Assembly: GCF_046630445.1 (NCBI RefSeq) | Contig: NC_092333.1 | Span: 713,511,001-713,575,000, forward strand | Origin: Rutidosis leptorrhynchoides | Taxonomy: Eukaryota > Streptophyta > Magnoliopsida > Asterales > Asteraceae | Length of the DNA: 64,000 nt | Direction: 5' to 3' | Shown here: in pieces, positions 20,919 through 33,785 of the stretch | How the letters are laid out: each line of letters starts with the position of its first letter | Numbering within the stretch: the stretch's first letter is position 1 | Position numbers and translations under genes: made by a program | The notes under the pieces: generated by a model | Told to the model about the DNA's origin: nothing | The model's input: the letters and a program-made list of their open reading frames with translations, nothing else | Database searches by the model: none

Positions 20919-22009
20919 ATGTATAGGCATGTTATGCATACAATTTGTCCATCGAAACCCTCCATATTTGGATGTAACATCCAAAATCTTTTTACCTTGG
21001 AGGGTAAAACCTAGTAAGTAAAATATAATACACATAATTCAATCAAGATATAGATAGAACCCAACAAAGGCAACAGTTTCCATTTCTAATAGCATCTATA
21101 TATTAAACAAATGGAATTAGAAACTAAAACCCCAATTTAGTATCTTAAACGATCAAACGTCATATACAAATATCATTTTTTTACTCAATTTAAATGTAAT
21201 TCACTCAATTACAACTCATGCTTTTGGTGTTTTTCATACTACATCTACAATCCCTCTTTTTGACAAACCAAGTAAGTGATCAAACATATGAATCAATTTT
21301 TTTTTTTATTTAAAATATAAATTCATATGTTAGTACAATCAAAAGACCCACATCAAGTTTTTTAGGCTTGTTTTTGTAGTCAATTGCAGTTTTCGTATTG
21401 ATTATTCTAGAATGTTGTATGTTCAAACAGATCTTGCGATCTATCACAATTGTATGTATGTATGTGTGTGTGTGTTTGTGAAATCCGTGATTTGATTGAC
21501 AAAGTGAACATTTTTTTTCGTCATCAGAATTGGATTCGAGAAGAATTCGAGCGTTTTGTATGTTTTATCCATTTCAAAAATTAAATATGTATTTAATTCG
21601 GAAGGAAAATGAAGAGGGTGAATTGTTTTGTTCAAAAAATGATGAATATATGAAGGTATACGTAAGAAAATAATATTAAATTTATATTTATTTATTTTGT
21701 ATTTAAATTAAATATGGAACGATTATCAAATTGCCACTCATACTTGATTGCCATGTGGACAAAATCACAACCCACACTCATTCCTGCGTTGGCGATGGGT
21801 TTCATGCCAAATCAAATCGCACGACGTTGGAAAAGCTCCGCTACAAATGTTCTAACACGCCACTTTTGGTACAACAACAAAAAAAATTTATTTCTACAAA
21901 AGTAGGGTATGAAAAAAATAAGACGTAGACAATCATTATTTTTTTTATGGTCAAAAGTTTCTCCACCATCGCTAATGGTCAAAGGGGTCACTTTGACTAT
22001 TTGTTTAAA
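20919..22009. other. Intergenic AT-rich DNA
   Basis: No gene, tRNA or long repeat recognised. There is a short (TATG/TG)n run at about 21450-21480. ORFs here are short and have no known motif. Confidence 0.4.
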
Positions 22010-22680
22010 CTAGTTGTGGAACCCTCGCTTCGCGCCGGAGTTCGGTTTTCAATGTATTTTATTGCATTTAATTTGTAAAATTATTTCGTAGCTAACGATG
22101 ATGTCGTTGAAGCGCAACTCGAGTCGAACTAAAAGCTAAAACTCAACAAAGATTTAAATGTTATTTTAAATTAACAATATACGTGCATCCCCGCGTTTCG
22201 CTATGGAATTGTTGACTTTTAAAAATTTAACGCAATTAAGTCGTTATTCCGTGGAGAAAAATATAAAGGAAACCAAAAAAGAAAAAAGAAAAAAAATTTG
22301 TTATAACGGGCAGAGAAAAATATAAAGGAAAAAAAAAAGCTACAGTAAACGAACCGAAAAAAAATTGCTATAATAATTCCGTTGTTACAGTGCTAACGGG
22401 CTACAGTGATTCCATTGCTACAGTCTGTAGCAATGGAATCACTGTAGTCCGTTAGCACTGTACCAACGGGATTCCATTGCTACAGTCTGTAGCAATAGAA
22501 TCACTGTAGTCCGTTAGCATTGTAGCAACGGAATTACTGTAGTAATGGTACTGTAGCAATTTTTTTTCGGTTCGTTTACTGTAGTTTTTTTTTCGATTCA
22601 TTTACTGTAGCCTACGGTAAAATAAGTAAAAAGACGAAACTGTCCCTAATACAAATCATTTTTTTCTGTTAGATAATATA
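22010..22680 (-). mobile_element. Possible Helitron with internal foldback
   Basis: The left edge reads ACTAGTTGTGG and then GCTTCGCGCC. On the minus strand this is a GGCGCGAAGCG hairpin followed by CTAG and T, a Helitron 3' end. The other end is uncertain, near 22670. The interior holds the GCTACAG foldback at 22320-22615. Confidence 0.35.
22320..22615. repeat. Foldback repeat of GCTACAGT units
   Basis: The outer arms (GCTACAGTAAACGAACCG at 22340 and its inverse near 22565-22583) enclose two strong hairpins. The first, 22388-22423 against 22425-22460, has 36-base arms with one mismatch and a one-base loop. It is built from repeats of GCTACAG, CCGTTAGCA and GATTCCATTG. Confidence 0.75.
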
Positions 22681-22689
22681 CTAATCAAC

Positions 22690-23954
22690 TTCTTTGCTTC
22701 ACTGCTTGAAAAAAGAAAAACCACCTTTGCTTCGGTCAAGTAGCTCCAAGAAAATTACACAGCCCCTCTCTTTCTTAGATAAAACCCTAACCCTATTTTG
22801 CTTGCCTACCGACGCTGTCATCTCTTTTTCCGGCCACCGGCCTTTGCTAGTGGTCGGGCCTTCCTTTCTATCCTCCTCTTCTGCTCAGGTTCGCTTTTCT
22901 ACCTCCTTTTTTCTTTTCTGCTTCTCTTCCCGGCTGCTTTATGAAACGGTACTGGTTTCTTTTTTCCGACCAATTCCTCAGGCGACGAGTACTTTTAGTA
23001 CCCTGAGGGTCGTTGTTTGGTGTTGGTGACCCGTGATTCTTTTTTTTTATTGCCGTTCAACAACCATTCTGCCGTTGTTCCTTCTTCACTTCCGGAAGGC
23101 GACGAGATCGGTGGTACTCCACAGTTCTCTGTATTGTTTTTGGAGCCTCTATGAACGGATGGTTGTTATGCATTGTCCTCTCGGTGTGGATTTTGGTTTT
23201 GTATTTCCGACCGTTTTAGGGTGGTTGTCGGAGCCGTCCGTGTTTTTCCTCCTTTCTTGTTTCTGAACCGTCGACAGCCACCTCCTTGGTGGTTTTCGCT
23301 CGGTTGTTGATTTTTGGCGGTGGCCGGAAGTATGGCCGGATTCCGGTGCTTTTTTTTGGCTTGCTTGCTTCGATTCTTGTTCTGTCTGACAGGTTTTCTG
23401 TTCTTCACCGGATTTTTGGCGGTTTTCGAACCGGTTCCTTGGATTTGTTTCTCCCCTTTGTTTACCTTGTCCTTGTTATCACCGCTCTTCATTTGTTTTC
23501 GCTCGTTTCATCTACTCTGTCGTCATGCCCTGTTCAGGTAGGATCGACTTTGTTTAGAAAAATTAAGGTTTTTCTGGGGTGGTCTCTCGTGGCTTTTTGG
23601 CCGCCCGAAACATAGTTTTCGCCTGACCAATGGCTTTAGGTGGTTGACGGGTTGTTGACTTGTGGTTCATTTGGTGGGTTCTCTTAGGGTTTATTGGTTT
23701 CAAGAGTTTTCTTCATGTATAAGTTCTGAAATTCATAATCTATTTTTTTGGCAGGGAAGAACACACTTCTCAATATCTTTTTTGTAATAACTTAAGGGAA
23801 ATGAAACCTCATCATCTTTTCTTTACCAACTTTAGGGTGATAACGGTAAGGCGTGTGGTGATTTTTATTTTTATTTTGTGATGTTATATTCGCATGCATT
23901 TAGCTCATTTCTCCTCTCTCTTTATTGAGGGGTTAGACCACCAAAGGTGTTTAG
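22690..23954 (+). other. Unassigned CT-rich and GC-richer DNA before the RHD3 relic
   Basis: About 900 bases are GC-richer than the surroundings, with many GGTGG/CCGG words (22800-23640). Long frames are open on both strands but have no recognisable domain and unusual composition (Phe/Leu/Ser-rich). It could be a leader and first intron of the captured RHD3 copy or a LINE 5' UTR. I cannot decide. Confidence 0.3.
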
Positions 23955-25520
23955 ATAGCAACATGTCCCTTTGTTGAACCGTTCTCAATTGTATTGGATC
24001 TAGAGCGTACTGATGGAGATGAACAAGGACAAGTTATTTTGGTTAAGTTTTTTTTTTTTAATTATTGTTATTGTTTTTCTTTATGATGATGGATTGATGT
24101 TTTTTTTTTTTATCTTTGTATACTATTATATAGTAAGATTTTTTGTATGTTGTTCAGGATGATACTACATTCGAGAAGCAAGCTTCACTTTTTGCCCATT
24201 GCCGTCTCAAATGTGGTGCTTATAAACATGTAAGTTTAATGATACCTCCACATAATGTTATCTTCTTGTATTCTTTGCGTTTCTTAGTAAATTTTTGTTT
24301 AAAAAGGTGTATAATGATATTCGGCGTGAGCATGGTGCAAACAAACCATGTTTCATAGTTTGTATGCTGATCTTATGATATGTGTTTTCAAGTCATGTTG
24401 TGGTTATTAAATCCACATAAAACAACTTTAATGTTCGTTATACATGGTCAGATATGTGTAAGTTGTACATATAATATATATACAGAAAAAACATGTCTAT
24501 ACCTTTGTAAATAAAAAATACCATAATCTAATAGAGTATCTTCTTATTTTGCTATAGGCACCTCTTGAATTACTGGATTCTAGGTCGAGGAGGGATATCA
24601 AGAATGTATATCTTTTTTCCTGTTTTCCCGTACTTACACTATATCTTGTATTCGTGTCGCCAAGATACTAAAACAATTTTACTACTAATGATTATATTTT
24701 AATTCTTGTAGATATGGGATTCCATTCCCAAGCCAGAAGGCCACAGAAGTTGGACGATTTTTGTAAGTACCCTATTGGTCTTCTCTTTAGGCGTGTTTCC
24801 TCAGAAAGAGAACACACATATCCATCCACTATATCACTTTATAGTTTCTCATGAACTAGGTTAAAGTTGTAGCCCTGTTTCATTAACCATAACATATACT
24901 ATCAAAGGGATGTTTTATCGTTTTTATGTAAAAAATCTCGCCTAATTATGTCGTTTTAGCCAAAGCAGAGAAATTTTTAGGGTTTTTTGTTGTTTTGAAG
25001 TGGGTTAGTAGGGAGGGTACACGGTATATTAAGAAACTTTATTTACTCATGTGTTAGTTTTTCTCGTTGAAGGAGGTCAGAATACTTGGCCTGAAATATG
25101 GGAAATGATTCAAGGTGTAATTCGATCAACTTTCATCGACCTCTATGTTGATCTTTCTCCTTTCGAAGTTAATGATGAAGCTAATGAAGTTTTGATTTTA
25201 GAGCTGAAAAAATATGCTAGGAATTGCTGGGGGAAAAAAAAACATAAAAAAAGCATCTACTCGTGTTTTAAAGCTCATGACGGAAAAATAACACTACTAG
25301 CGTTTATAAGATATAATGAGTCTTACGTTGTGCTGTTAATCCATCTAAGGAAACGGGTTTACATTCACACTCTATGAGAGTGATTCATTCGAAGGAAGAT
25401 ATTGAAGCTATAATTAGTAGTGATAGGCAATTACATTTTGTTACTGGAAATGTTTTACCGAGAACTTCTAATTGTAGGTTTAAAATCTTCTTTTCCGATC
25501 CAGACTCTCATGGTTGAATG
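23955..25520 (+). pseudogene. RHD3: RHD3/SEY1-type GTPase relic with introns
   Basis: Exon-like pieces in order: 23955-24032 (VEPFSIVLDLERTDGDEQGQ), 24158-24229 (DDTTFEKQASLFA), 24558-24605 (PLELLDSRSRRDIKN), 24712-24762 (IWDSIPKPEGH) and 25051-25520 (VEGGQNTWPEIWEMI, LELKKYARN, then SKEDIEAI). They follow ROOT HAIR DEFECTIVE 3 (EPCTLVMDLEGTDGRERGE, DDTTFEKQSALFA, TPLENLEPVLREDIQ, IWDSVPKPQAHK, GGKDTWPSIRK, LRDYARN, GKEDIR), a dynamin-like GTPase that fuses ER tubules. Intervening DNA has GT/AG borders, so this copy came from genomic DNA rather than mRNA. The P-loop exon, the long middle section and the membrane anchors are absent, and frames shift near 25340. It is dead. Confidence 0.7.
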
Positions 25521-25559
25521 TGTATGTAAATCAGTTTGTTTAAATTGACGAACAATAAT

Positions 25560-25890
25560 GTGTCATCACAACGTAAGACACATCATATCTTATAATTGTT
25601 GACAGAGTTACCTTTTTGTCTTGAGTTTCAAAACACGGATGAATACTTTTTTTTCTTTTTCTTTTTCTTTCCTTCAACAGTTCCCTTGCATATTTCTTCA
25701 GCTGTAAAGTCATAGCTTCCTTGCGTACATCATTAATTAACTTCGAAAGGAGAAAGATCATTACAGAAGTCAGCTGATTGAGTTACACTATGAAGCATTT
25801 TTCGTATTTCAGACCTAGTATTCTGACCGCCTTCAACGAAAAGAACTGAAACAGAAGTTGATAAAGCTTCATTCAACACTTGCTGCGGAA
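25560..25890 (-). pseudogene. RHD3: Second RHD3 relic fragment, inverted
   Basis: The minus strand reads QVLNEALSTSVSVLFVEGGQ, then NTRSEIRKML, DLSPFEVN and, after a TAA and frame change, LQLKKYARELLKERK. It covers the same helical middle segment as 25051-25330 on +, but keeps residues (QVLNEALS) lost from the other copy. The two face each other tail to tail about 230 bases apart. They differ at many positions, so they are either an old inverted duplication or two separate captures. Confidence 0.65.
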
Positions 25891-27480
25891 AAATGCAAAA
25901 AATGACCAGTTCAATTCATATGCCCAGATTGAGCTTGAAACATGTTTGAATGAATGAGTCGAATGTAACCGTAATAGTGGAGATGATGAAGGTGTAGTGA
26001 TGATACATTGAGTATATGTATGCAAATGGTATGGATAATCAATAACAATGATGCTTATATAATTACAGAATGAAAATTACCTCACAACGTGCACTAAGCT
26101 GAGATAACTCTGGTTCGAACTTCAACAATATGTGAGGCTAGATCCTTTGAAAAAATTTCATCTACTTTAGACGAGTCTCAATTGGCTTACTTAATGATGA
26201 CATCTGTAGATAACATGTGATTCGAAAAATGACAACAATAGCTACTATTAGATAATTTAATCAAGGGTTGAAAATGCCAATATATTAATTAAATGTGGAA
26301 GAAATTGATATCAAGCAAAAAAGGAATGGTATTATTGTCATTTACTCATTTGCATTAAATCCTTATTAATAGTTCTAACAATAAAAGGGAATGTAGCGTT
26401 TATTTTGTTGAAACCGTTGGTGTGAGCTATAACTTAATCATGTAACGTCAATGGATGTGGTTCAAGTTGCCCAATGTCGAACTTTTATTTATTCTAATTT
26501 GAGCATTTTTATTATATAAACTCAAAGCTGATAAATCAAATGGTTCAAACCTTTTGCTATGCTTATGTAAACAGTCTGCATGTGTGTTAATTTTAAGTAT
26601 TTGGTTTTAGTTTATGTGATCGGCAAGGAATTTCTATGAGTTTTGGAGATTTTATTTAAGTATTTTCTGGTAAAATTTGGATGTTAACTTATTGAATTTT
26701 TTTTAATAGATTCAAAGTTGTAAGACAAATATATATGTTTGCATCTAACTTTGTAGTTTTTGTCACTTTTTAATCGTACTTTTTGACGCTTATAAATTGC
26801 ACGTTGTAAATGTTAAAGGAACTTTTTTTGTAGTGTGTGTATTCTTCACACAAGATGGTAAGATTAGGCGTATTCTTTCATATTGTCACTTGGAAAATAC
26901 TCAATCAGATTGGCTTCAAATTATGGGATGCTGAGTAATGACAAAATACTCACATTGCCTTCAGTTGGAAACTACTCAATCAGATTGCCTTCAAATACTC
27001 AATCAGGGTGTGTAAGTTAATGGAGTAATAAAGCCACACTAGCTAGGTTTACTAAATGTTTATTTGAACCACATGTCAGTAAAACTGGATAACAGTTTCA
27101 AGTTTATTGTTCTTTGTGATTGGACGGATCCTCGTGAGACGGTAAATAACTATGAGATGAGAAATATTTGTGAGCTCAACACACTTGAATGAGAAGAGCT
27201 TTGTCCGTTATATGGGGAGGAATGTTTTTCCTTTATATTACTCATTTCATTTCATCTCAATACTTTTAAGTAATTAATTTCATATCATTATATAATAACT
27301 AAGTAAAATAATTACTACGGAGTAACAAGTTATCATCTAATAATCAAGCATTGATACTAAGATATATACTTTTCAATGAATCAAAGCAAACAAACAGCAA
27401 CTATATACCCTGTAACTTAGCAAACTAACCATATTCATAACAGACAACTACCAATTCATACAAACAAGATTCTCTACTCA
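25891..27480. other. Intergenic DNA downstream of the PAP gene
   Basis: AT-rich, no gene recognised. The phrase CTCAATCAGATTG(G/C)CTTCAAAT occurs at about 26897 and 26977, with a third shortened copy near 27000. The 3' leader and polyadenylation region of the minus-strand PAP gene should lie in 27240-27527. Confidence 0.4.
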
Positions 27481-27527
27481 TTTCATAGATATAGGTTTAC
27501 CATTACAAAGGAATCAATGTAATATCA

Positions 27528-29900
27528 TTATGACGATGCACGTAGCTCCTCATGATACCAATATCGATTGTAAAACCACATTGAATCAGCTGTTACAGCA
27601 TATCCATCTTGATTCCTATGCCAACTATGAAATGCATGTGTTCTGTTCTTGATGTCAAAAATGGCATGCCCGTAACTAGCTTCTCTAAAAGCCGAGTACA
27701 TTGGTTGTGGCTCAGTCATGCTACACCATCATTCAACAAACTTAAGTTAGTTACAATCAACAGAAAAATTAAGGTAATGTTTGATATTACTTTTATAAAG
27801 AATTAAACGCATAAGTAAACCAAAATATAAGTTATGATTACTTGAATGCTAAGCCCTCAAGGTTTCCTCCATCTCCAATTGTTATGTAAATAGGGGCAGA
27901 TTCGTCTTTTACAGGATTACACCTCTCATTAACGATATTGTAATCAACGTTAGATACGCGCTCCTGTATAAGCAGAATTATCATGAAACTATGTTAACTC
28001 TACCTAGGAAAACTTTAAAAATTGATAGTTTTTTTTAGGAAAAAAAGTGTTTTAAGGAAAAAGATGTAAATTTGAAGACTTACCGAGCGTTCATAAGCAT
28101 GAACATGACCAGAAAAAACAACATCAACTTTGTATTTCACAAACCATGGTTCAAATAAGACTCTCATGGATTCACCTTCCATATAATGATATAAGTAGCT
28201 ATTGTATAATGGTGAATGTGTCATAACAATCAACCATGGTGTTTCGGTTCGGTCAACTTTAGTAAGTTCTTTCACAAACCATTCATGTTGAGGAGTGTAC
28301 TTACCTAACAAAATATGAGAAAATTTCAAAGTTTTAATATTTATATATGATTCAGGTTTTCATAAAGATTATGCATGTAGTAAGAAATTTGAAACTTAAA
28401 ATGTAAAAAAATTGAATACCATAAGCAGAATATGATGACAAAACGATGATGTATGCCGAAGCTCTCTTGATTGAGTACCATAATGGTGAAGTACTTTGTG
28501 AGGCCTCAAAAGGGACTTGATACCTATGAGTGTAAGGCTTAAAAGGTTCAGTCTCTCCCTGCAACAAAATCATCAAAAATTCAAACAAAGGGTGAAGTTT
28601 GACTTTTTAGGTCAAAATAGACAATTTCATATTCAACCAGGATACTCAAAACTTAAATATTTTAAGGAAACTTTGACCATTGCACGTCAAGTAAATAATT
28701 TTAAACTTCAAACATGATACTTAAATCAAAAATCTTTTGGTATTTTGAATATTGCATGACACGATGTATATCAGTAACAACTCAATGCAGACGATTCAAG
28801 AATCAAGATTGGTCAAAAAGTCAAAGGAAGCTTACAAGTTCAGGTGCAAAGTCTATTTCATGATTTCCTGCAGTCCATATCCAAGGTTGATAAGCTGTAC
28901 TTCGCTCAGCAAATCTACCCCATGAATCCCATCTCGTATTATCGTGATCAGGATATATATCAGCATACGAAATATCTCCCACAAACAACACTGTTTGCCC
29001 TTTCGTAGGATTCATTTCATAATGAGTAAGTGTCGCGTTCGAATCAAAACTTTGACCAAGATCCCCTGTAACACGTAACGTAAAATTATTCAAATACACG
29101 AATTATTCCCCAATTTATTCAGTTAAAATATTAAAACACGGTACCAATAAGTCCAAAAGTATACGGTGCATCCGGTCCAACTTCAGGAGGAGTAACGAAC
29201 CAAAATGTTCTTGATGTATTTCCCAACCCAACCTCGTAGTAGTATTTTGTATCGTACTGCCAAATGTACGAAAAACTATTCAATACAAACTTGATATATT
29301 GACTGATTAAAAAACGGTTAAACTAGTAATAAAGTACACCTCTAAATCGGTGAGATTGCAATGATGAATGAATCCAGAAGTATAATCATAAAATGTGTAG
29401 GTAGTTACAATGCCTTCAGCCATTGACTTCTCTTTACTATTTTCGCTCCAATAAACAACTATATCAGAACCTTGTTCTTCCATTGTCACCCACGATACAA
29501 TCATCGCTTTCCCCACATGATCTCCTTGAGTTATATGAACCTTAAACAAATTTATTTCAAAAAAAAAAAAAGATGCAACTTTTTAATCATCAAAATCAAG
29601 AAAATGGAACCCTATCAAGATTCAAAATTTTCCTAAATTGAAAGCATAATTCAAATGGGTTTCTTAGATCAAACAAAACCCATCAAAGTGTAATTCAATA
29701 AATACAAAGAATCAAAATTCAAATTAACGTACCTGTTGAGGGGCGTTATAGCCAGAGGGCTCAAGGAATACATCACTATCAAGAGGCATATCAATTGTTT
29801 TCTCATTTTTTCTTACAAATTCACTCGTTGATCCACCATTCACAAATAATACTGATCTCAATAACAAGAACCCAAAAATAGTGTACCAGAACGCACCCAT
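27528..29900 (-). CDS. PAP: Purple acid phosphatase, 8 exons, 461 aa
   Basis: Exons (minus strand, 5' to 3'): 29900-29733, 29540-29340, 29256-29145, 29065-28836, 28558-28420, 28304-28084, 27963-27842, 27720-27528. All introns are GT-AG and phases agree, giving 461 residues. It hydrolyses phosphate monoesters with an Fe(III)-metal centre and is normally secreted or vacuolar; residues 4-20 form a hydrophobic signal peptide. The five metallophosphatase blocks are complete: GDLG (Asp162), GDISYAD (Asp191, Tyr194), GNHE (Asn228), MTHSP (His313), GHVH (His350, His352). NATL and NRTH are possible glycosylation sites. Length and HYMEGESMR suit the plant high-molecular-weight PAP10/12/26 group; phosphate-starvation control is common there but not shown here. 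Confidence 0.93.
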
Positions 29901-29949
29901 CAAATTAATGAAAATTTGTCAAAAATCTGCGAAATTGTGTCAAATTAGG

Positions 29950-29960
29950 GATTATATAGA
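29950..29960 (-). promoter_or_regulatory. Candidate TATA box of the PAP gene
   Basis: The minus strand reads TCTATATAATC about 55 bases before the ATG at 29900. That would leave a short leader of roughly 25 bases. No mapped transcript supports it. Confidence 0.35.
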
Positions 29961-30631
29961 AAGTAATTAATGTGACGAAGAGAGTTAGGAAGCGGTATGA
30001 AAATGAGTACCGGACAACACTCACTGGTTATGGGTGTTGGTGTTTCCAATTTTTCAGGAGGGAAAAGTACTTGTAATTTCAATGATTTTACAAATATATT
30101 TCACAATAATGCACTTTTTGAAAAGAGGAGAATTTGACTATGAAACTCTAACTTATTAATGTTAAATTTTGGCGAAAAGTGTTTTGATTGATGTGTTAAA
30201 TATGATTGAAATTGGGTGGAAAAAAAAAATAAGATGATATGAGGTGTCAAATTTTGATTGGGTGTCAAATTTTTCATTTTTCGTTGCAGATGAAACTAAC
30301 GCTCTCAAAATGTCAAATTTTACGCTCCATAACAGATGTTAGGAGCGTTAAATCTGTGGCACATCAGCGTTAAAAACACCCCGTAGCTCATTGTCTAAGC
30401 CTACAAGCTCAAGTTTTACCTTTTTATACCCTAATTAATATATGAAATATGAAATGGAATGGAATATTAATTTTACTACTAACAACTTTATATTCTATCA
30501 GGGTTGTCGTTAAATGCACAAAATACTTGTAAACTTTAATAACCGTTTTACAAAAGTCAAAATAAATCGTCATGTACAACTCATTGATGAACATTAACTA
30601 ACGACAGTCATATAGGTTGTCATTAGAAAAG

Positions 30632-30635
<4 letters not shown>
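29961..30635. other. Upstream flank of PAP, AT-rich
   Basis: No gene. The segment 30150-30390 with GTGTCAAATTTT repeats and a GAGCGTTAAATC word, ending AACACCCCGTAGCTC, looks like a decayed MITE, but clear inverted ends were not found. Confidence 0.35.
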
Positions 30636-30695
<60 letters not shown>

Positions 30696-30761
30696 TACTC
30701 GGTATAAATGGTCAGGTTTACCTGTTTTAAAAATATACGGAGTATGTGTGTGTGTGTGTGC

Positions 30762-30819
<58 letters not shown>
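30636..30819. repeat. (TA)n and (TG)n microsatellites
   Basis: (TA)n at about 30636-30688 and 30768-30818, with (GT)n at 30745-30760 between them. Overlapping short ORFs of Ile/Tyr repeats are artefacts. Confidence 0.9.
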
Positions 30820-31581
<762 letters not shown>

Positions 31582-31625
31582 GAAGAACTAAATGATTCAA
31601 AAGTGGTGTGATATATCCACCAACA

Positions 31626-31712
31626 TTTTTACTACATCTACCATAAATTAGACATTAACATATTGTATCGTACAATATGTTAATGAATAGTTATGGTGGA
31701 TGTAGTAAAAAC
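31626..31712. repeat. Short hairpin repeat
   Basis: TTTTTACTACATCTACCATAA and CATTAACATATTGTA are answered in inverse order by TACAATATGTTAATG and TTATGGTGGATGTAGTAAA around a three-base centre. It looks like a miniature foldback element. Confidence 0.7.
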
Positions 31713-32399
31713 TATACTGACTATATCAATGCCCAATTCGAAAGTATATAGTTAACTCAACCTTTGAATATATGTACGTAATTAACTATGTAGGTAGCGA
31801 AACTGAAATCAAACAGAAACGTTGAGGTCTAATGGCGCGATGAATCTTCTTGTTATCTCTTATGTACGCGCTAAAGAATCTTGGATATCAATTGGATGCG
31901 ATACAAGTAATGAAACAACGTGCGAAAAATACTATTACTGCTAGCACACATACAACAGAATTATGACGAAAATATAAAGATTAAGTGCCAAAAAACAAGA
32001 ACTTAAACTTGGGCGGAAGGAAATGAAGAAACCATAAACGAGAGGAAGCTTTAATTTGTTCTTGGCTTACATACGTGCATGTTTCGTTGGTATGTAGAAG
32101 CAAGGTATGAGTGATGTGAAAATGAGAGTTTTTTTTAGAGACAACTTACAAACAAAACACGAAATTTTTACCACATATAAACGATATATAAATATAAATA
32201 TAAATAAATATATAATATATAATATAATAAATAAATTATATCATGAGAGGTGTTAGAAAATTTCCTTCCCAACTCTCAAGCAAGGTAGACTTCAATTGGG
32301 TGGGATAGACATATTTACTTTACAGATTCCCTTTTTGCTTAGAAAGCACAAACTCAAATTTAGACGTTACTAGCTAGCCTTGCATTTTATAGCAAAAAA
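31713..32399. other. Intergenic AT-rich DNA
   Basis: No gene recognised. (ATAAAT)n-like stretch at about 32185-32240. Confidence 0.4.
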
Positions 32400-33119
32400 G
32401 GATCGATCAGAGCCGGTCCCGAGAATTTGAGTGCCCTGAGCGAGGCAAAAAAAAGAGGCCCTAACGAATACCATCAACTATTAAAAAAACGACAATTAAC
32501 GTCATATCAATAAACATAAAGAATATAACATTATAATTACATGCCGTAATAGTTAACCAATGATTATTGAAACTCTCCTCGCATTCTTGGTAACAAATTG
32601 TTTAATCAACCATTCTTGAGTTTTTTTAACTAAGAAAAGAGTGGAGAGGAAAGGGTTTAAGGGGTAATACATGAGCTTTTTATATTCTCGAATTTAAAGG
32701 GAACTAAAAGAAAGGAAAAGAAAACAATTACCATTATCATTACCACTACCATATAAATAAAAAGAAAAAGTGATACAAATATACGTTTTGCAATATGAAG
32801 TTAAAGTGGCTTGGCAATTAACAGTGTTTTGAAGATGGGTGAATAAATAAGAGGTTTTTTACTTTGTACTTGTGACCTGCAAATTTTGAAGGAGAAGTTC
32901 GCTTTGCTTTTGACAAAAAATAATAAAGTGTAATACTAGGATTGGAGGCATATACTTCCTAGCAGTCATAACAATATGAACAAACTGTATTATCCCACAT
33001 CGATCTCTTAGGAATAAAATATATTGTATAAATTCGAAGGTCGCGAAACATTAGATAATATGTTCTAAAGATGGGGCTCTTTTCTTGAGCATGACCTGAC
33101 TTTCCATTCCATTTGCATT

Positions 33120-33185
33120 TCTAAAATGGGCATATTAATAATAATAATAATAATATTACTGGGCTCTCAAATTTATTGAGCTTTC
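33120..33185. repeat. Tandem GGGCATATTAATAATAA units around the Copia insertion
   Basis: A unit of about 75-90 bases (TTTGCATTTCTAAAATGGGC, then (ATA)n, then ATTACTGGGC and CAAATTTATTG) occurs at 33114-33185 and again, two to three times, at 39192-39310, with a last partial unit at 40087-40135. The Copia and the foldback both landed in it. Confidence 0.65.
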
Positions 33186-33624
33186 TGTTATAATTCAGTA
33201 GGCTTATAACCACGGGCATATTAATAATAATATTACTGGGCTCTCAAATTTATTGAGTTATAATTCAGTAGGCTTATAACTACCTTTAGTGGTTTGATTC
33301 TTGATGTTATAATTCAGTAGGCTTATAACTACCTTTAGTGGTTTGATTCTTGATGTTATAATTCAGTAGGCTTATAACTACCTTTAGTGATTTGATTCTT
33401 GATTTAGAATACTAATAATGAAGTGTAAGAACAAAGATGATAATGGAGAGAAAGAAAGAAACACTTTGTAAGTGTGAGAAATGGTGCAAGTTTAATGCTT
33501 GCATTCATGAGTATTTATAGCCTAAAATCTCAATATAAAAATACATACTTTGTGTATCAAAATTGACTATATGTATACACCAAAATTGACTATCCATATC
33601 TATATTATTATTATTATTATAACA
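33186..33624 (-). repeat. 3' LTR (left copy) of the young Copia
   Basis: It ends next to the polypurine tract and has the same three 49-base tandem units (TTATAATTCAGTAGGC...) as the other LTR. Near its outer edge it also holds about 70 extra bases at 33212-33260, including a copy of the flanking host sequence, so it is longer than the other LTR (439 against 369). Confidence 0.8.
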
Positions 33625-33785
33625 CTCCCCCTTGGATAGCAATTTTATTTTGTTGAAGATCAACTATAAATTACTGCCTCGTTAAAAACCTTGCTAAAGA
33701 AAACCCAGTGGGAAAAAACTTTAGCTAAGGGAAAAAGAGTGCAGCATGGAGTTGACTCCCCCTCAAGTAGACATCGCTTCAGCTG

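Noticed and set aside
22694-23615. Possible signal-peptide-like, Phe/Leu-rich proteins
   Set aside because: Several frames are open on both strands with CT-bias and no domain, so coding is not supported.
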